A program made the translations under genes and the position numbers. From Dioscorea cayenensis subsp. rotundata (lineage: Eukaryota > Streptophyta > Magnoliopsida > Dioscoreales > Dioscoreaceae): a stretch of 64,000 bases of DNA. The notes under the pieces are model-generated. The model did no database searches. It was not told where the DNA came from and saw only the letters and a list, made by a program, of their open reading frames with translations. Of the stretch, positions 23,264-36,990 are shown piece after piece (within the stretch, counting starts at the first letter, position 1; the number at the start of each line of letters is the position of its first letter). The stretch spans positions 806,001-870,000 of the forward strand of contig NC_052480.1 of NCBI RefSeq assembly GCF_009730915.1, read 5' to 3'.

Positions 23264-25440
23264 ATGGGCGGGTGTGCGACGAAACCGAAGGACCTCAATG
23301 CCGATGGGGATGTTCCTCGGCCGATAGACGCGCCGGATCCACATCCTGAAGATGCCGGAGAGAAGAAGGACGTGGTCCCCGTCGAGGAGACCAAGGAAGT
23401 AGCTGGGCCGGTGCTTGACGATAACCGACGGCGATCTCTCGGCACTTTGTTCCAAGAGGTACACTTTTCTAATCTAATATTCGATTTACTTCTTTATTTT
23501 TTTGGGATTAAGATCGATAGAGGAAGTATATAAACTTTTTTGTTGGATTTAAAGTTCTAATTGCAAGTTTGGGATTTCTCCTGGTCTGATTTTGATGGAT
23601 TTATGAAGAGATTTAAGCTTACGTGATAATTCTAGTTATGGATTTGAATTTGAGTTGTAATTTTTCTTTGACATTGATGTTGAATTGATTTTAAAAGCAA
23701 AAAAAAATGTCAGCTTTTGGTGCTACAAACTCTTGCTTCTTTGAAGCTCTGTTCTTTGATTTTTTTTTAAATTTAATTTATGAGGGATTTTGATCTGGTA
23801 ATGCATGAGAAATGAAATTGATTTGAGATTAGACAAGTATCCATGTAGTGGTTTATCCACTTTTATCAAAAAGTATCCATGTTGACAATACCGAAAGATT
23901 TTGAGAAAGTGTGGGACAAATCAATCCACCATGCTGCCTGACGTTTTTGATCAGATAAAAGTAGTGCCAAGTACTACCAATAATTCGGATAAAGGTTAAG
24001 ATTCTTCATAGTAAATGCAGAAATCACTGCGTGTGATTTCTTTGACTTTGTTGTCTCACAAGTCACAAGTTTTGGTGCCTATATTATGTGGGAAAGAAAC
24101 AATCTCTTTGCTATTGAACATAAAAAGATGTGAATCTGTACTTATTTATTGTTCATAGCATTTGAAGTGTTAAGGCTGTTTTATGTTATTTCATTTATTT
24201 GCTTTAAAGAAAATATAGAAATAAAAAATTTTTGTTTTGTTTTTTGGGATGAAGCTGTAAGGGGTATTAAACATTTACAGATATGGATATACATGATCAC
24301 ATTATTTATGTTTCTTGTGTAGCTCATTAGATGTCTCTAAAGGATGGTAAAAGCCCGACAATCATGCGTGCTTCCCACTTGCACGCCTTGTTGGATACTT
24401 AGTGGTTGTATTTAAGGGCTGTTTGCCAGCCTCACTGTCTTCCAATTCTTTTGTGGTCCTAAAAGACTAGTGATGCTTTTGGACTTGGACCCCAAGAGGG
24501 ACACAATGATAAGACAACACCTTGTGGTTTTCCCTTACTGTTTGAGAATCCTTTGATTTAGGAGTTGAAAAGTTCTTGTTTTTGTTTTTGATATTTGGTG
24601 GTTGTTTTCCTCTGTGCTTTCCAATTCTCTCAGTCCTATAAGAGTTGGATGCTTTCAATTCCAAATGCCCCAACTGGGACACAATGATGAGACTGCAGCT
24701 TGTGTTTTCTATCACTGTTTATGAGTTCTTTGATTTGGAAGTGGAAAGTTTTTAATATTAGATTGGGCACTTAGTGGTTGTCTTGAAGGATGGTTTTGCC
24801 TCGTGTCTTCCCATTATTTCAGTCCCAAGAGTAGGATACTTTCAGTATTAAAGATTCCATCTGGGACACCATATGATTGAGACAGCAGTTTGTTTTTTCC
24901 TTTTCTGTTTATGGATCCTTTAATTTGGAATTGGAAATTTCTTAATATTGGTTTGGGAAATTAGTGGTTCTCTTGTTCCTAAGTAGAACACTTTCAAACT
25001 TAATGACTCCAATTGGTAACAATGATAAAATAACAGCTTGTGTTTTTCATGACTGTTTGTAAACCCTTTGGTTTGGAATTGGAAAGTTATTAATATTGCT
25101 TAAACTTCTGTTCTTATTGATTCAGAATGAAGTAATTAGTGAAGAAGACAGAGTACCTTCTTCTTCCACTGATAAGAATGTCATTATAGAAAACATTGAA
25201 CAACCTTCAGTTGAAGTGGATGTGGAAGTAAAAGGAAAAGAAGAACTGAAAGAACAAGCTCCGGATCATCCTGAACAGGAAGGTGAGCCAAAGATTGCAG
25301 AAACTGAGACCTCAAATCCCATCAAAGATGAGAAATCAGATGCTCAGATTGTAAAGGAAATACAAGAGAATTTAAACACTGATGCCAAGCCAGAACAAGA
25401 AGAAGATGGCTCAGAGAAGAAGGTGGTTGTTGATGCTTAA
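23264..25440 (+). CDS. Small acidic protein with N-terminal MGGC lipidation motif (unknown function)
   Basis: Two exons, 23264-23458 and 25126-25440, join in phase 0 to encode 169 residues. The protein starts MGGCATKPKDLN: Gly2 fits N-myristoylation and Cys4 fits palmitoylation, suggesting membrane association. The rest is low-complexity and strongly charged, rich in Glu, Lys, Asp and Pro, with no visible globular domain, and ends GSEKKVVVDA. The start follows a purine-rich (GA)n leader at 23239-23258. Small MGGC-type proteins of this kind are known in plants but largely uncharacterised, so no function is proposed. Intron 1 (23459-25125) carries a diverged tandem array. Both splice sites are canonical (GAG|GTACAC and TTCAG|AATG). 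Confidence 0.85.
24397..25095 (+). repeat. Diverged tandem repeat inside an intron, four units of 150-190 bp
   Basis: The anchor GGGACACAATGAT occurs at 24498 and 24676, with variants at 24863 and 25014. Each is followed by a block like CAGCTTGTGTTTT..ACTGTTT..CTTTGATTTGGAAGTGGAAAG. Copies differ substantially, implying an old local duplication within the intron of the MGGC gene. Confidence 0.8.
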
Positions 25441-26377
25441 TGAAGGGCTTCTACTGTATTTGCGATTCATGTATTTTCATTTTGTCATTTGTTTTGTTGT
25501 TGTGTTTCTTGGATTTAGTTTATTTGTGTGTACTTGTTTTTTATTTTTTATTTTCAATTTTTTGAAAATTTATTATATTCAATTTGCTTCAGGCTGGATT
25601 TGTAATGAAATGATATTGTTTTTGTCGGTGCTTTGAGGTACATAAGATGTGAGTATTTTGTAGACTTTGTTGATGTCAACATGTGATATGCATGTTTTTT
25701 TAATTAAATGGATAAATCCCGTTTCATAAATATGCACATCATTGAAAATTGATCATTGGATCGGTATGTATTCTCTAACAGGTAACATGTTTTTTTTTTA
25801 ATGTTATTATTTTTAAAAAATTAATATGTTTTAGTTTCTAAATAAAAATTATGAAACTGAACATTTTTTTTTAAGAATTATGAATAACCCCCTCTACGAG
25901 AGAGTAGTATGAAATTGTGGATTAATTTACTATGAATATTTTTATTTTTATGATGAATAACCACCTTTGGTTTCTCTTATATATTAACTATGTATATTTT
26001 TATTTTTATTATAAAATTTGTTATTTAATAAAAATTATTTGAATTTTTTTTTTAATAATTTTACGTAGGCCCATTTTGCATTTCGCCCTGGGCCTCAAGC
26101 AACTTGTCCTTCCATCACAATGTGAAGTAATATTTTACAAATGTCCGAGAGTGACCGTGTGGTTGATGATGTGTTGACTTCTTGAGGAAACGACTGCATT
26201 TTTCTTGCATAATAATAATATAATATTAGTTGCATGCAATTAAATGTCAAAACGTAGTATGCATTGTTTTTAATGCATGGAAATTCTTCAGTAACTTCAA
26301 GTGAACTTTGGCAGAAGTTAAAGGTTAATTATTTCCTTTATTTACTTGCACTCCAGTTTCAAAACGCATAAACAATA
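25441..26377. other. 3' flank of the MGGC gene and AT-rich spacer
   Basis: The first 200 bp are probably the 3' UTR. At about 26067-26102 GGCCCATTTTGCATTTCGCC followed by CTGGGCCTCAA resembles the terminal sequence of plant hAT-type elements, but no full element can be bounded. Confidence 0.4.
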
Positions 26378-26812
26378 TCAAACTTTACAGCATAAACACA
26401 AGTATATATTATGTGCGAAGAAATATATATGTCCCCGGCCGGGTCCGGATGGTTTCAGAATGTGACTACAAGTCCACTGAATGCCTGACAATGTGTGATT
26501 ACTGATTAATGAAGTGGTGGAATTTTTTTCTTTGCCAAGATAAAGTGGAGGAATTTTTGTGGGAAGAGTAGCGAGGGCGAAGCCCACTAGAGGCCCGTGC
26601 GATGCCTGAGATCTCGGTGGAATAAATGGAGCAGGGCCGTCTTTCACGTGGGCCATCCGCACATGACCACTATTCACAACTCCGGGAAATGTCACCGGTA
26701 TGACTCTCATGACTCGTGAAAAGCTTTTATCGGTGATCAGTGTCATGAAATAGTCGAAGGTCATTGGCGATAAAGTGGAGGACTTTAATTTGGGGATCTT
26801 CAATGTATACAT
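26378..26812 (-). CDS. Possible hypothetical protein, 144 residues
   Basis: An open frame in a block clearly richer in G+C than its surroundings. The product, MYTLKIPKLKSSTLSP onward with a central VMRVIPVTFPGVVNSGHVRM, matches no family I recognise. The start ATG at 26812 has no visible promoter. It may be a real small gene, a captured gene fragment or chance. Confidence 0.25.
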   Translation of the reverse strand: MYTLKIPKLKSSTLSPMTFDYFMTLITDKSFSRVMRVIPVTFPGVVNSGHVRMAHVKDGPAPFIPPRSQASHGPLVGFALATLPTKIPPLYLGKEKNSTTSLISNHTLSGIQWTCSHILKPSGPGRGHIYFFAHNIYLCLCCKV

Positions 26813-27059
26813 ATCAGGTGCTGATAGGCGCAGTACGGCTTGGTGTTTAGTTCCTGTTTATATATATATATGATTTTTAAAATTGGCTCTTGCTCACAAG
26901 GTATACAAGAGAATAACATTTGTTAATTTTTAATAAAGAATATCAAAAGAAAATCAATAAAATCGAATACAACCTCATTAATATATACCATATTTTTCGT
27001 TCAACTAAACTCTGATATATATATTTTTACCCGCTAATGTTTAATTTCTGAATTTTGGG

Positions 27060-27415
27060 CCCTGCATGTATGAGAAACATACATAACCAATTGATCATGT
27101 GCATGCAATGTCCATTGATGAATGCAACTATGCAAGACATGCATGCATGCATGCTTGCAAGATGTGTAGGTGAGAATGCACGCAATGAGATCAAAACACA
27201 TCCAAACATGAGTGCATTCAAGACATACGTGTGATCATGCATGGTTGCATACAAACAATGATACATACATATATGCAAGCATGCATGAGCTAGTGGAAGT
27301 CATTTGATGTACGTGTATATGTAAGCATGTGTGCTTAATTTTGTAAGATGAGACGCAAGTATGTGTGAACATGCATGCAATGGAACATACGTGCATCCAT
27401 CATGCATGTGATATA
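27060..27415. repeat. Cluster of CATGCA (RY-type) motifs
   Basis: CATGCA and its complement TGCATG recur many times, including a perfect CATGCATGCATGCATG at 27139-27154. They are interspersed with looser ATGCAAG and ATACAT motifs. It is about 1.7 kb upstream of the MGGC gene's 3' side and lies 3' of the transporter gene, so it is not an obvious promoter and may simply be degenerate repeat DNA. Confidence 0.6.
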
Positions 27416-27793
27416 ATGTTTAATTAATTAGGTGTTCAACCCGCATGTATGAAGCACTTCTTGTTGAGTAACTAATACAAATAATATGATTACTTTTCTA
27501 TTTGGTAAGAAAACAGGTAGCTTAATATATTTGTAAGGATTGGAAAATGGCTTTACACGTAATGGTTTATTCACTTTCTTCATTTTAGGATCGGAGGTTG
27601 TACGTGAATAATGAATATATTACCAACCTTTATTCAATATATATATATATATCACCAACCAAAGAAAGAAGTGCTAACATTGTTGTATCAAACATTATAT
27701 ATATATATATATATACTACACATGCTTTTTAAGAAATTTGTTGGGATAAAAATTGTACTTAATTTGTTGAATTTTTCACCGCACGATGAGTTG

Positions 27794-29441
<1,648 letters not shown>

Positions 29442-30629
29442 GATAAATCCCAAGCAACCTCAAGAACGAACAGGACTAATTTCTTGTGTATACAATGCCA
29501 TTTACCTTAAGGCATGCATAGCATATTTAAAATGTCAGAAAATGAGCAAAATTAGTTGGGTGTAATGTTGAACTAACCGAAAATAATCATGGATGCTTTT
29601 GAAGAATACGGTCATACAATGCATTTCGGTTTGATCGTTGTTCTTTTATATGTGAGAGACCACGTAGGGTTTAATGATATATGATTGTATGGGTCGGTGG
29701 TGCATGGACTTTTACATGTCTTTTGTACTGTTATTTTATTGTTTTTTGGCCATATCCATCAAGATGTTAATAAAGTGTATATAGTGCAATTAATTAAGGG
29801 TCTTTTGTTTTTTGGTTTTTTTTTTTTCTTTGTGTACGTAATACTTGGATGCATGAGAGGTTTTTCATTGATTCATGGCTTCATGGCTTCATGCTCATAG
29901 TAAATTTATCACCCATGAAGGAAGGCCTATTTGGTGTTTGTATGTTTAGAATAGAGGCGCGCGCTTTGCTCGCTCAAAACATTTTTTAAATTTAAAAAAT
30001 AGATGAATAAATTATTATATATATGCAAGTATTGTTGAGTAAATAGTAAAACAAAAGAAGACCATAAAGAGAACCCTAACCCTAATACATAAAATTATGA
30101 GAAACAAAAATAATGAATAGCTAGAATATATACAAGTTGGAATTCTGCGTTGCATGACTCTCATGTTGCAGTATGCAAGAGATGCATGCTTTGGACTTTT
30201 TAATGACCAATGTAACAGAACTTTTATTTTTCTCAACTGTACTTTAAGTATACACTCAATTAATAAAACTAAAACATCAATGAGCTGATTGTAACTCCCA
30301 ACTAAAAGATTCCTTATCGAATGTAATTTACTTTAGTAGTTTTGATTTAGAGTATACACTTAAATTGTGATTTAATAATTTCAAAATGACTTGTGTATTG
30401 TATGATATTGTTTTTTAATATTTTCAAAATTTATTTTTTCTTTTGTTCTTGGAACTGTATCACTTGATGGAAGAATATGCATGATGATTAATTAGGTACC
30501 AAACTTAGTCATGCACATGGCATTGTTTTTTCACATGATTGCATGTGGGATTGTATCAACGCTCAACGAGGACTTGGGCCTTTTTCATATATATATATAT
30601 ATATATATATAAGGGTCAACCCTCTATGA
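29442..30629. other. Upstream region of the transporter gene and AT-rich spacer
   Basis: The first few hundred bases should hold the transporter promoter. A (TA)n run lies at 30586-30611. No further gene is seen. Confidence 0.5.
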
Positions 30630-31335
30630 ACATCAATAGAGTATAAATCTATGGATGGACGTTGATTTGGGTTATTGGATTGAGATATGAAGGTTTTTTA
30701 ATTATGGATAAGCAATAATTACTATGCTGTACAGTTAAAAGTGAGATAAACAGTACTCGGATTACAGTATTTATAACTAATATATAATAAAAAATGGGAT
30801 GTATAGTGTTTTAATCTAAACTGTTTAATCTATTGTTTGCACAGTAATTAAATAAATCACAATTGATGAACTCTTTTTCTATTAACACCTACTACAGTAC
30901 AGAAATTTAAAAAAAAAACAACAGCTATTACCAACTGCGGACGTTCGCAGAATACTTTTTTTCCCATATATATATATTGAACAAAGGGTTTTTGCGGACG
31001 TTCGTAGACATCCACAGGTGGTAACAGGGTCTCTTTTGTTTTTTTACTTTTCATATTGTAGGTGTTAATAGGAATAAGTTTCAACGGTATGATTTGTTTA
31101 GTTACTATGCAAAAAATTGATTGAACGGTTAAGATTATAATAATTTGTATCCCATTTTTTACGAGTGCACTATTTATAAGTACAATAACCAAACCATTGT
31201 ATATCTCACTTTTCACTATAGGCTATTTATAAGCACAGTAATTACTATATATTTATAATCAACAAACTGTTGGATCTCAATTCAGCGATCCAAACCAACG
31301 TCCCTACATTAATAACCTATGGGTATTTATAGAAG
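30630..31335. mobile_element. 0.7-kb foldback (hairpin) element
   Basis: Two imperfect inverted arms share a centre near 30978. Outer pairs are GGACGTTGATTTGG (30657-30670) with CCAAACCAACGTCC (31290-31303). Inner pairs are TATTAACACCTAC (about 30880-30892) with GTAGGTGTTAATA (about 31058-31070). GCGGACGTTCG occurs on both sides of the loop. There is no coding capacity; it is probably a MITE or foldback transposon. Clear target-site duplications were not identified. Confidence 0.7.
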
Positions 31336-32316
31336 ATATCCTCTCTCATATATATTTATGAGTGAGCTTCTTTATAATGATTTCTATTTTTTTTTTTTCA
31401 TATTTACATTTTGAAATTTTATCAGTGAGCTTCTCAATTTACATTAGAAGATTTGCATATTTACGATCCAAATCAACGTCCCTAGATTAACGACGTACGA
31501 AGGCTAAAAAAAGTGCGGCTAGATCAGTGGCGGACGTGAGGTTCTAGGCTGTGGCGGGCGCTGGCGACCCAAAGAAGGGCAAACAATGGCGGACTGGAGA
31601 AGAAAAAGAAAGGCTACGATGAACCGGAAAGGATGATGGTTGGTGAGAAGATTAGGGATAGAAGCCTGGTTTTCTTTCTCAAGATAAAAAACATTAACTT
31701 TTTTAATTGAATTTTATAATTTATAAAAGTTTCTATCCTCTCTTTCAAATACTATAAAAAGAAAAAAAATTAATTTTATAAATATATATACAACCGGAAA
31801 AAAGGAATTTTTTTTATTCTCTATTTTTATTGTATTATTGTATTTTTTTGTAATATTTTCATAATTTTTAAAGAATAAAACCAAATAAAAATTTTAAATT
31901 TTAAATTTTTTGATAATTAATTTAAATTATTTAAGACAAATGTTTTAAATGTTGATTAAATATAAATTATTCAAAAAATTATGTACCCAATGTGATTCCA
32001 TCTAATAATTATGACTAAATTTCGTTAAGATTTATTTTAAATTTCGTTACTAAAAAACTAAATCAAAATAACATCCCAGACTAAATTTCCGATGTGATTA
32101 GACTCTTTTTTTAATAAATATTTTTATTTATTTTAAATTTTGTTAAGATTTATTTATTTATTTATCTATCTATTTAAAGTTTGGACCAGGCCTAGGACTG
32201 GGATGTTATGGAACGTAGGCCATCACATTGGGATGTGGAATTTGGTTATATTTTATATATGTCTTATGATACAGTATAACATTTTTTTAATGTGAATCAT
32301 TATTCACAAGATATCC
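31336..32316. other. AT-rich spacer left of the assembly gap
   Basis: At about 31466-31491 CGATCCAAATCAACGTCCCT is a second copy of the right end of the neighbouring hairpin element. A short GC-richer patch at 31510-31640 has no clear frame. No gene is seen. Confidence 0.5.
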
Positions 32317-33316
32317 NNNNNNNNNNNNNNNNNNNNNNNNNNNNNNNNNNNNNNNNNNNNNNNNNNNNNNNNNNNNNNNNNNNNNNNNNNNNNNNNNNNN
32401 NNNNNNNNNNNNNNNNNNNNNNNNNNNNNNNNNNNNNNNNNNNNNNNNNNNNNNNNNNNNNNNNNNNNNNNNNNNNNNNNNNNNNNNNNNNNNNNNNNNN
32501 NNNNNNNNNNNNNNNNNNNNNNNNNNNNNNNNNNNNNNNNNNNNNNNNNNNNNNNNNNNNNNNNNNNNNNNNNNNNNNNNNNNNNNNNNNNNNNNNNNNN
32601 NNNNNNNNNNNNNNNNNNNNNNNNNNNNNNNNNNNNNNNNNNNNNNNNNNNNNNNNNNNNNNNNNNNNNNNNNNNNNNNNNNNNNNNNNNNNNNNNNNNN
32701 NNNNNNNNNNNNNNNNNNNNNNNNNNNNNNNNNNNNNNNNNNNNNNNNNNNNNNNNNNNNNNNNNNNNNNNNNNNNNNNNNNNNNNNNNNNNNNNNNNNN
32801 NNNNNNNNNNNNNNNNNNNNNNNNNNNNNNNNNNNNNNNNNNNNNNNNNNNNNNNNNNNNNNNNNNNNNNNNNNNNNNNNNNNNNNNNNNNNNNNNNNNN
32901 NNNNNNNNNNNNNNNNNNNNNNNNNNNNNNNNNNNNNNNNNNNNNNNNNNNNNNNNNNNNNNNNNNNNNNNNNNNNNNNNNNNNNNNNNNNNNNNNNNNN
33001 NNNNNNNNNNNNNNNNNNNNNNNNNNNNNNNNNNNNNNNNNNNNNNNNNNNNNNNNNNNNNNNNNNNNNNNNNNNNNNNNNNNNNNNNNNNNNNNNNNNN
33101 NNNNNNNNNNNNNNNNNNNNNNNNNNNNNNNNNNNNNNNNNNNNNNNNNNNNNNNNNNNNNNNNNNNNNNNNNNNNNNNNNNNNNNNNNNNNNNNNNNNN
33201 NNNNNNNNNNNNNNNNNNNNNNNNNNNNNNNNNNNNNNNNNNNNNNNNNNNNNNNNNNNNNNNNNNNNNNNNNNNNNNNNNNNNNNNNNNNNNNNNNNNN
33301 NNNNNNNNNNNNNNNN
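32317..33316. other. Assembly gap (1000 N)
   Basis: Exactly 1000 N, a conventional placeholder of unknown true length. Frames drawn across it are meaningless. The left end of the Mutator-like element probably lies within it. Confidence 1.
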
Positions 33317-33339
33317 TTAGTGTTTAAACTTCCCACCCC

Positions 33340-33700
33340 TAGTTACTGAATGGCCGTGTTGTGAAATCGTTTTGGCCCGAAAATGGTGGGAAGGAAGCGC
33401 CACGAATCGGCGTCATTCGCTCAACCTCTTTGAAGGGCTACCTTGGTTTCGATGAAAATGGCCATGAGGTTACATTACGATCTTGTTGTTCTCCCTCATA
33501 TATCGTACGAAATATATAAATCGGTTTCTCGAGCGGAAAATGAAATTGATTTCATCGGATTGGTCAGTGCACTTCGTCTTCAAATGGACATGTAGTCGAT
33601 TTTATTGTCGGCGAGCGTATGCCATTATCGATCTTCTCGTTTATGGTTGTAAAGTTGTATTACGACGAGAAGAACGATGAATTCTGACGAGTTCATTTCG
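33340..33700 (+). pseudogene. MURA-like N-terminal exon remnant, copy 1
   Basis: The stretch encoding SYEIYKSVSRAENEIDF, then GLVSALRLQM, aligns with the copy at 35600-35790 (YKTVCPIE, then DFQWMC). In nucleotides, GACTTC/GATTTC, CATCTTCAAATG/CGTCTTCAAATG and TGTCGTCGAGAGCG/TGTCGGCGAGCG correspond. Frames are broken by stops. A GTTTAA-rich tract follows, as after copy 2. Confidence 0.55.
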
Positions 33701-34179
33701 TTGTAAAAAGTTCTTCCTCGTTTATGGTTATCTATTTGTATATTTTTAAATAATGTTTAACTATTTCGCTATTATCCGTTTAAATATTTTTACTAATATG
33801 TTTAATAATTATCATATCCGTTTAATACTTCCCATCTCCGTTTAACATTATCTTTTACATGTATAACTATTCATAAAGCGTGTAAATTCTCAAAGTCTCT
33901 GCAGTAAAGCGGTGATCTTTTTCGTTTGATCCGAATTGTTGGCATGTGCGACGTGGCGGTGGCAGAGGTTATGGTATCCCGTACGTAGAATTAATGACGA
34001 GCATTAATTCTTATACGCGGTAACATAACTTTCGAACACCCGTTCGTTCTCATCGATCGATGTCGGCGACATGCGTTTAACTTTTTCCGGATACTGAAGA
34101 GTCGACGCCTTGATGGACTTCGCACCATAAATAACCGGGGAAGAACCCTCCCATGGACAACCACTCCTCGTCGTCCTCA

Positions 34180-34215
34180 TCATCCTCCTCCTCCTCCTCC
34201 TCCTCTTCTTCCCTC
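34180..34215. repeat. (TCC)n-type low-complexity tract
   Basis: A run of TCC and TCA triplets inside the MULE. The poly-Arg and poly-Ser frames it creates are not taken as genes. Confidence 0.85.
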
Positions 34216-35475
34216 TTCCCATGGACAACCACTCTGCTCACGAAAGGATGTTTCGTGAGCCTTCTTCCTTATCTTGAGAATCGATTAGCCGTAATCATCG
34301 AACTAGTTAAACTATCTTTTCACTGTGAGCAAGTCCTCTCATAATTGCGTCAATGCGAGGGATTCTCCAGTGATGGATGACTGAAAGCAATTAAGAGAGC
34401 ATTTTCGACTTGGGTATGAAAAGAAAGTTTTCACGTATTGCGTGATTGCGGAGGATTCTCTAGAGGAGGAGATCATGAAACATCCTTTAAGACGGGGTCG
34501 ACATTTACCACTTGAGACTTTCTGTTAACGTTTAAGAAAATTACGTCGATGTACAAGCTAGTACGTTCGTGTTTAACTCATCGGGATCGTCGTTTAAGTC
34601 CTACCATGACACATTGATTAATAGTCGCTTTTTCATGAATGTGTGTTGTTTAACCTTTTTAATGTTGTATGCGTTTTGCGGGTTCAAGTTGATGCGCTTG
34701 TTGTCTAACCGCTGAGCGTTCGAATGTCTGCGACACTTGTTTCGTTATACGAGGGTCGAGTCGTGAGTGTCCCAAAAGTCCGAGCGGACGTTGTAAATGT
34801 TGTAAATGTTGTAAATCTTTGTAAATGTTGTAAATGTTGTAAATCTTTTATAAATAAAAGCGAAACAATCAGTATTTGATCGTGAACACGAAATTTTAAA
34901 GCGAGACCTAGTAAAAAACAATGTGGGAAACAACGTCATTGTAAACAATAGAAAAAGTTAAACAATACTCGAGTTACTCTTTAAACAATGACAACGGTGT
35001 TTAAGAAAAATACGTAAATATGTTTAAAGCAGTGACCGGGAGAGGTACCCATCTAGAACGCGATGTCGTGAAAAGCATTCAATTTAAACAATAACATATT
35101 ATTTACATGATATAGACTTTAGTTAAAGCAGGTTAACTGTTATGTTTAAACACTATATGTATACTGTTTAAAACATAAAAAAAGCTTGGCGTTTACAGGG
35201 AGACTCATGTTGAGTTGAGAACTTTCATTCGAACGATGACAACATGTCTTCCTCGCTGACAATGACATATATTTCCCTTTTTGCCCTTGGGATGGAGGGA
35301 AAAATACCGCTCAATCACATCACGTCTAGTCTAACCTCTATGCATACAACTGCACTTTTTGTTTGCGATTCGATTGCTGTTTGTTCTTTACATCTTCTAC
35401 TTCTTCTTCGTCGTCTTCGTTTTGTTCTTCATTTCATTTGGTTTTGTACTGATTTGGTTTTCGATCGAGTATATT

Positions 35476-36990
35476 ATGGAGAGTTTTTGTGGTATTCTAG
35501 ATTCAACGGGGAGGGAAAGAGTGCTAATGTTCACTGACTCGAGACTTCTTGGGAATTGGTGTTAGCTGAGATATGTGAGCGATGGGGTCTCGAAGTTTCT
35601 CTTGTCAGGGTTAAGTTCATCACACCAGATGGATATAAAACGGTTTGCCCAATAGAAAAGCGATGTTGACTTCCAGTGGATGTGTCAGCGTCCACTCCAT
35701 CTTCAAATGTCTCTGTAGTTGATCTCTGTCGTCGAGAGCGTGAAAATGTGCTCGTGCGAATCCTAATGAAAAGCGAGGTTTTACTCGTTGTAAGTTCCTT
35801 TTTCTTTTTAATTATTCCGATTGTTTGGGGGTCATTTATTGTTTAAATATGTCCGATCATCTGGTTAACATATTGTATCTAGTCCTTTACGTTATTAGTT
35901 AATTGTTTAAGTATTTAATTTAACGTTTAACTATTGTCATTATCGCTTAAACATTATATTCTCCGCTAACATATTGATCTTTTTCATTTCGAGTCGAAGT
36001 GTTGGCGAGAATTCGGATTCTCGCGAGTGCTCCCATTCATCCCCATGGTGACCACGGCGGTGTGGGATGTCTTCCTTCCTCGTCGGATCATTCGAAGTTT
36101 TGTCGTTGGATATCGTCATACGTTGACTGATGTCGAACATTTCGAGGATGTACTTGAAATCATGCATATCGAAAAGGATATTGGGGTGAGATGTATTCGA
36201 CGTCAGCGAGTCGTTCAATGCTTGGATCAAGGAAGCTCGTCGTTTACTGGGTGGCGAAAATGGTCGACTCCATAAGGTCTCGCGAATGTTGATTTACACT
36301 TAACATTTTAGTATTACCCTTTAAACATTCTCAATCTTTGTTTAATTACACTTTTCTCGACTTTAAATATTAATCATTTCGTTTATTTAATTACAATAAT
36401 GTTTAAACATGTTGTGAATTATTTAACCATCATCGTCTTTGTTTAACCTTATTTGCCAGGGTTCAGAGTTGATCGCATGTTATGTAACCGGCGTGAGCAA
36501 GCGACCAAACGGGAGACCTACTTAGCCCGACATACATTCGAAGTTAGAGATCATTGTTGAGGACGACCCGAAATCTCTCGTGTTGGTCGTTGTGTCGACG
36601 ATCGTTACGACAGTGATCGACCAATGCAAACGAACTCCAGTGGATCTCGCCATCGAACTTGTTCACTGTCGAAGGTGGCAAGTTTATGGTATCCCTGCAA
36701 ACATGCTTCGCGCTACAGAATAATGCAGACGACCAACGTACATCGATTTATGAGCGGGTACTTCACAGCCGACAATTACAAAAGCTGCATACAGGAAGCT
36801 ATATTCCCCATACCCGACGTAGCGACAGCGCTCGACGGAAATCGTGAGCTTCGCTGCGGCATCAGCGATTAGAAGGCGACTGGGCTGCCTAGGCGAAAAG
36901 AGGATCGAGTCGCAAGCGTTTGATGTCCGCGAGGTTACATTGCAGCCCAGCCGCTAGGATCCGGTCACAATCGACTGATCTTGCAATGAA
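35476..36990 (+). pseudogene. Mutator (MURA-like) transposase remnant, copy 2
   Basis: Starts MESFCGILDSTGRERVLMF at 35476. A shifted frame continues at 35543-35650 with VLAEICERWGLEVSLVRVKF and TPDGYKTVCPIE, the N-terminal style of plant MURA proteins. A GTTTAA-rich intron-like tract follows (35811-35960), then 35990-36270 (degraded, no firm motif), and another such tract (36290-36455). At 36600-36870 lies a C-terminal segment with HRFMSGYFTADNYKSC and EAIFPIPDV, typical of the region after the SWIM zinc finger. Shifted remains of a basic tail (RRKRIESQAFDVREV) and a zinc knuckle (GHNR...C) follow to 36990. Several frameshifts and stops make it non-functional. Confidence 0.65.

Noticed and set aside
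30071..30082. CCCTAACCCTAA, resembling plant telomere repeats
   Set aside because: Fewer than two units; too short to indicate an interstitial telomere.
32287..33336. Long open frames on both strands across the N gap
   Set aside because: They consist almost entirely of undetermined bases.
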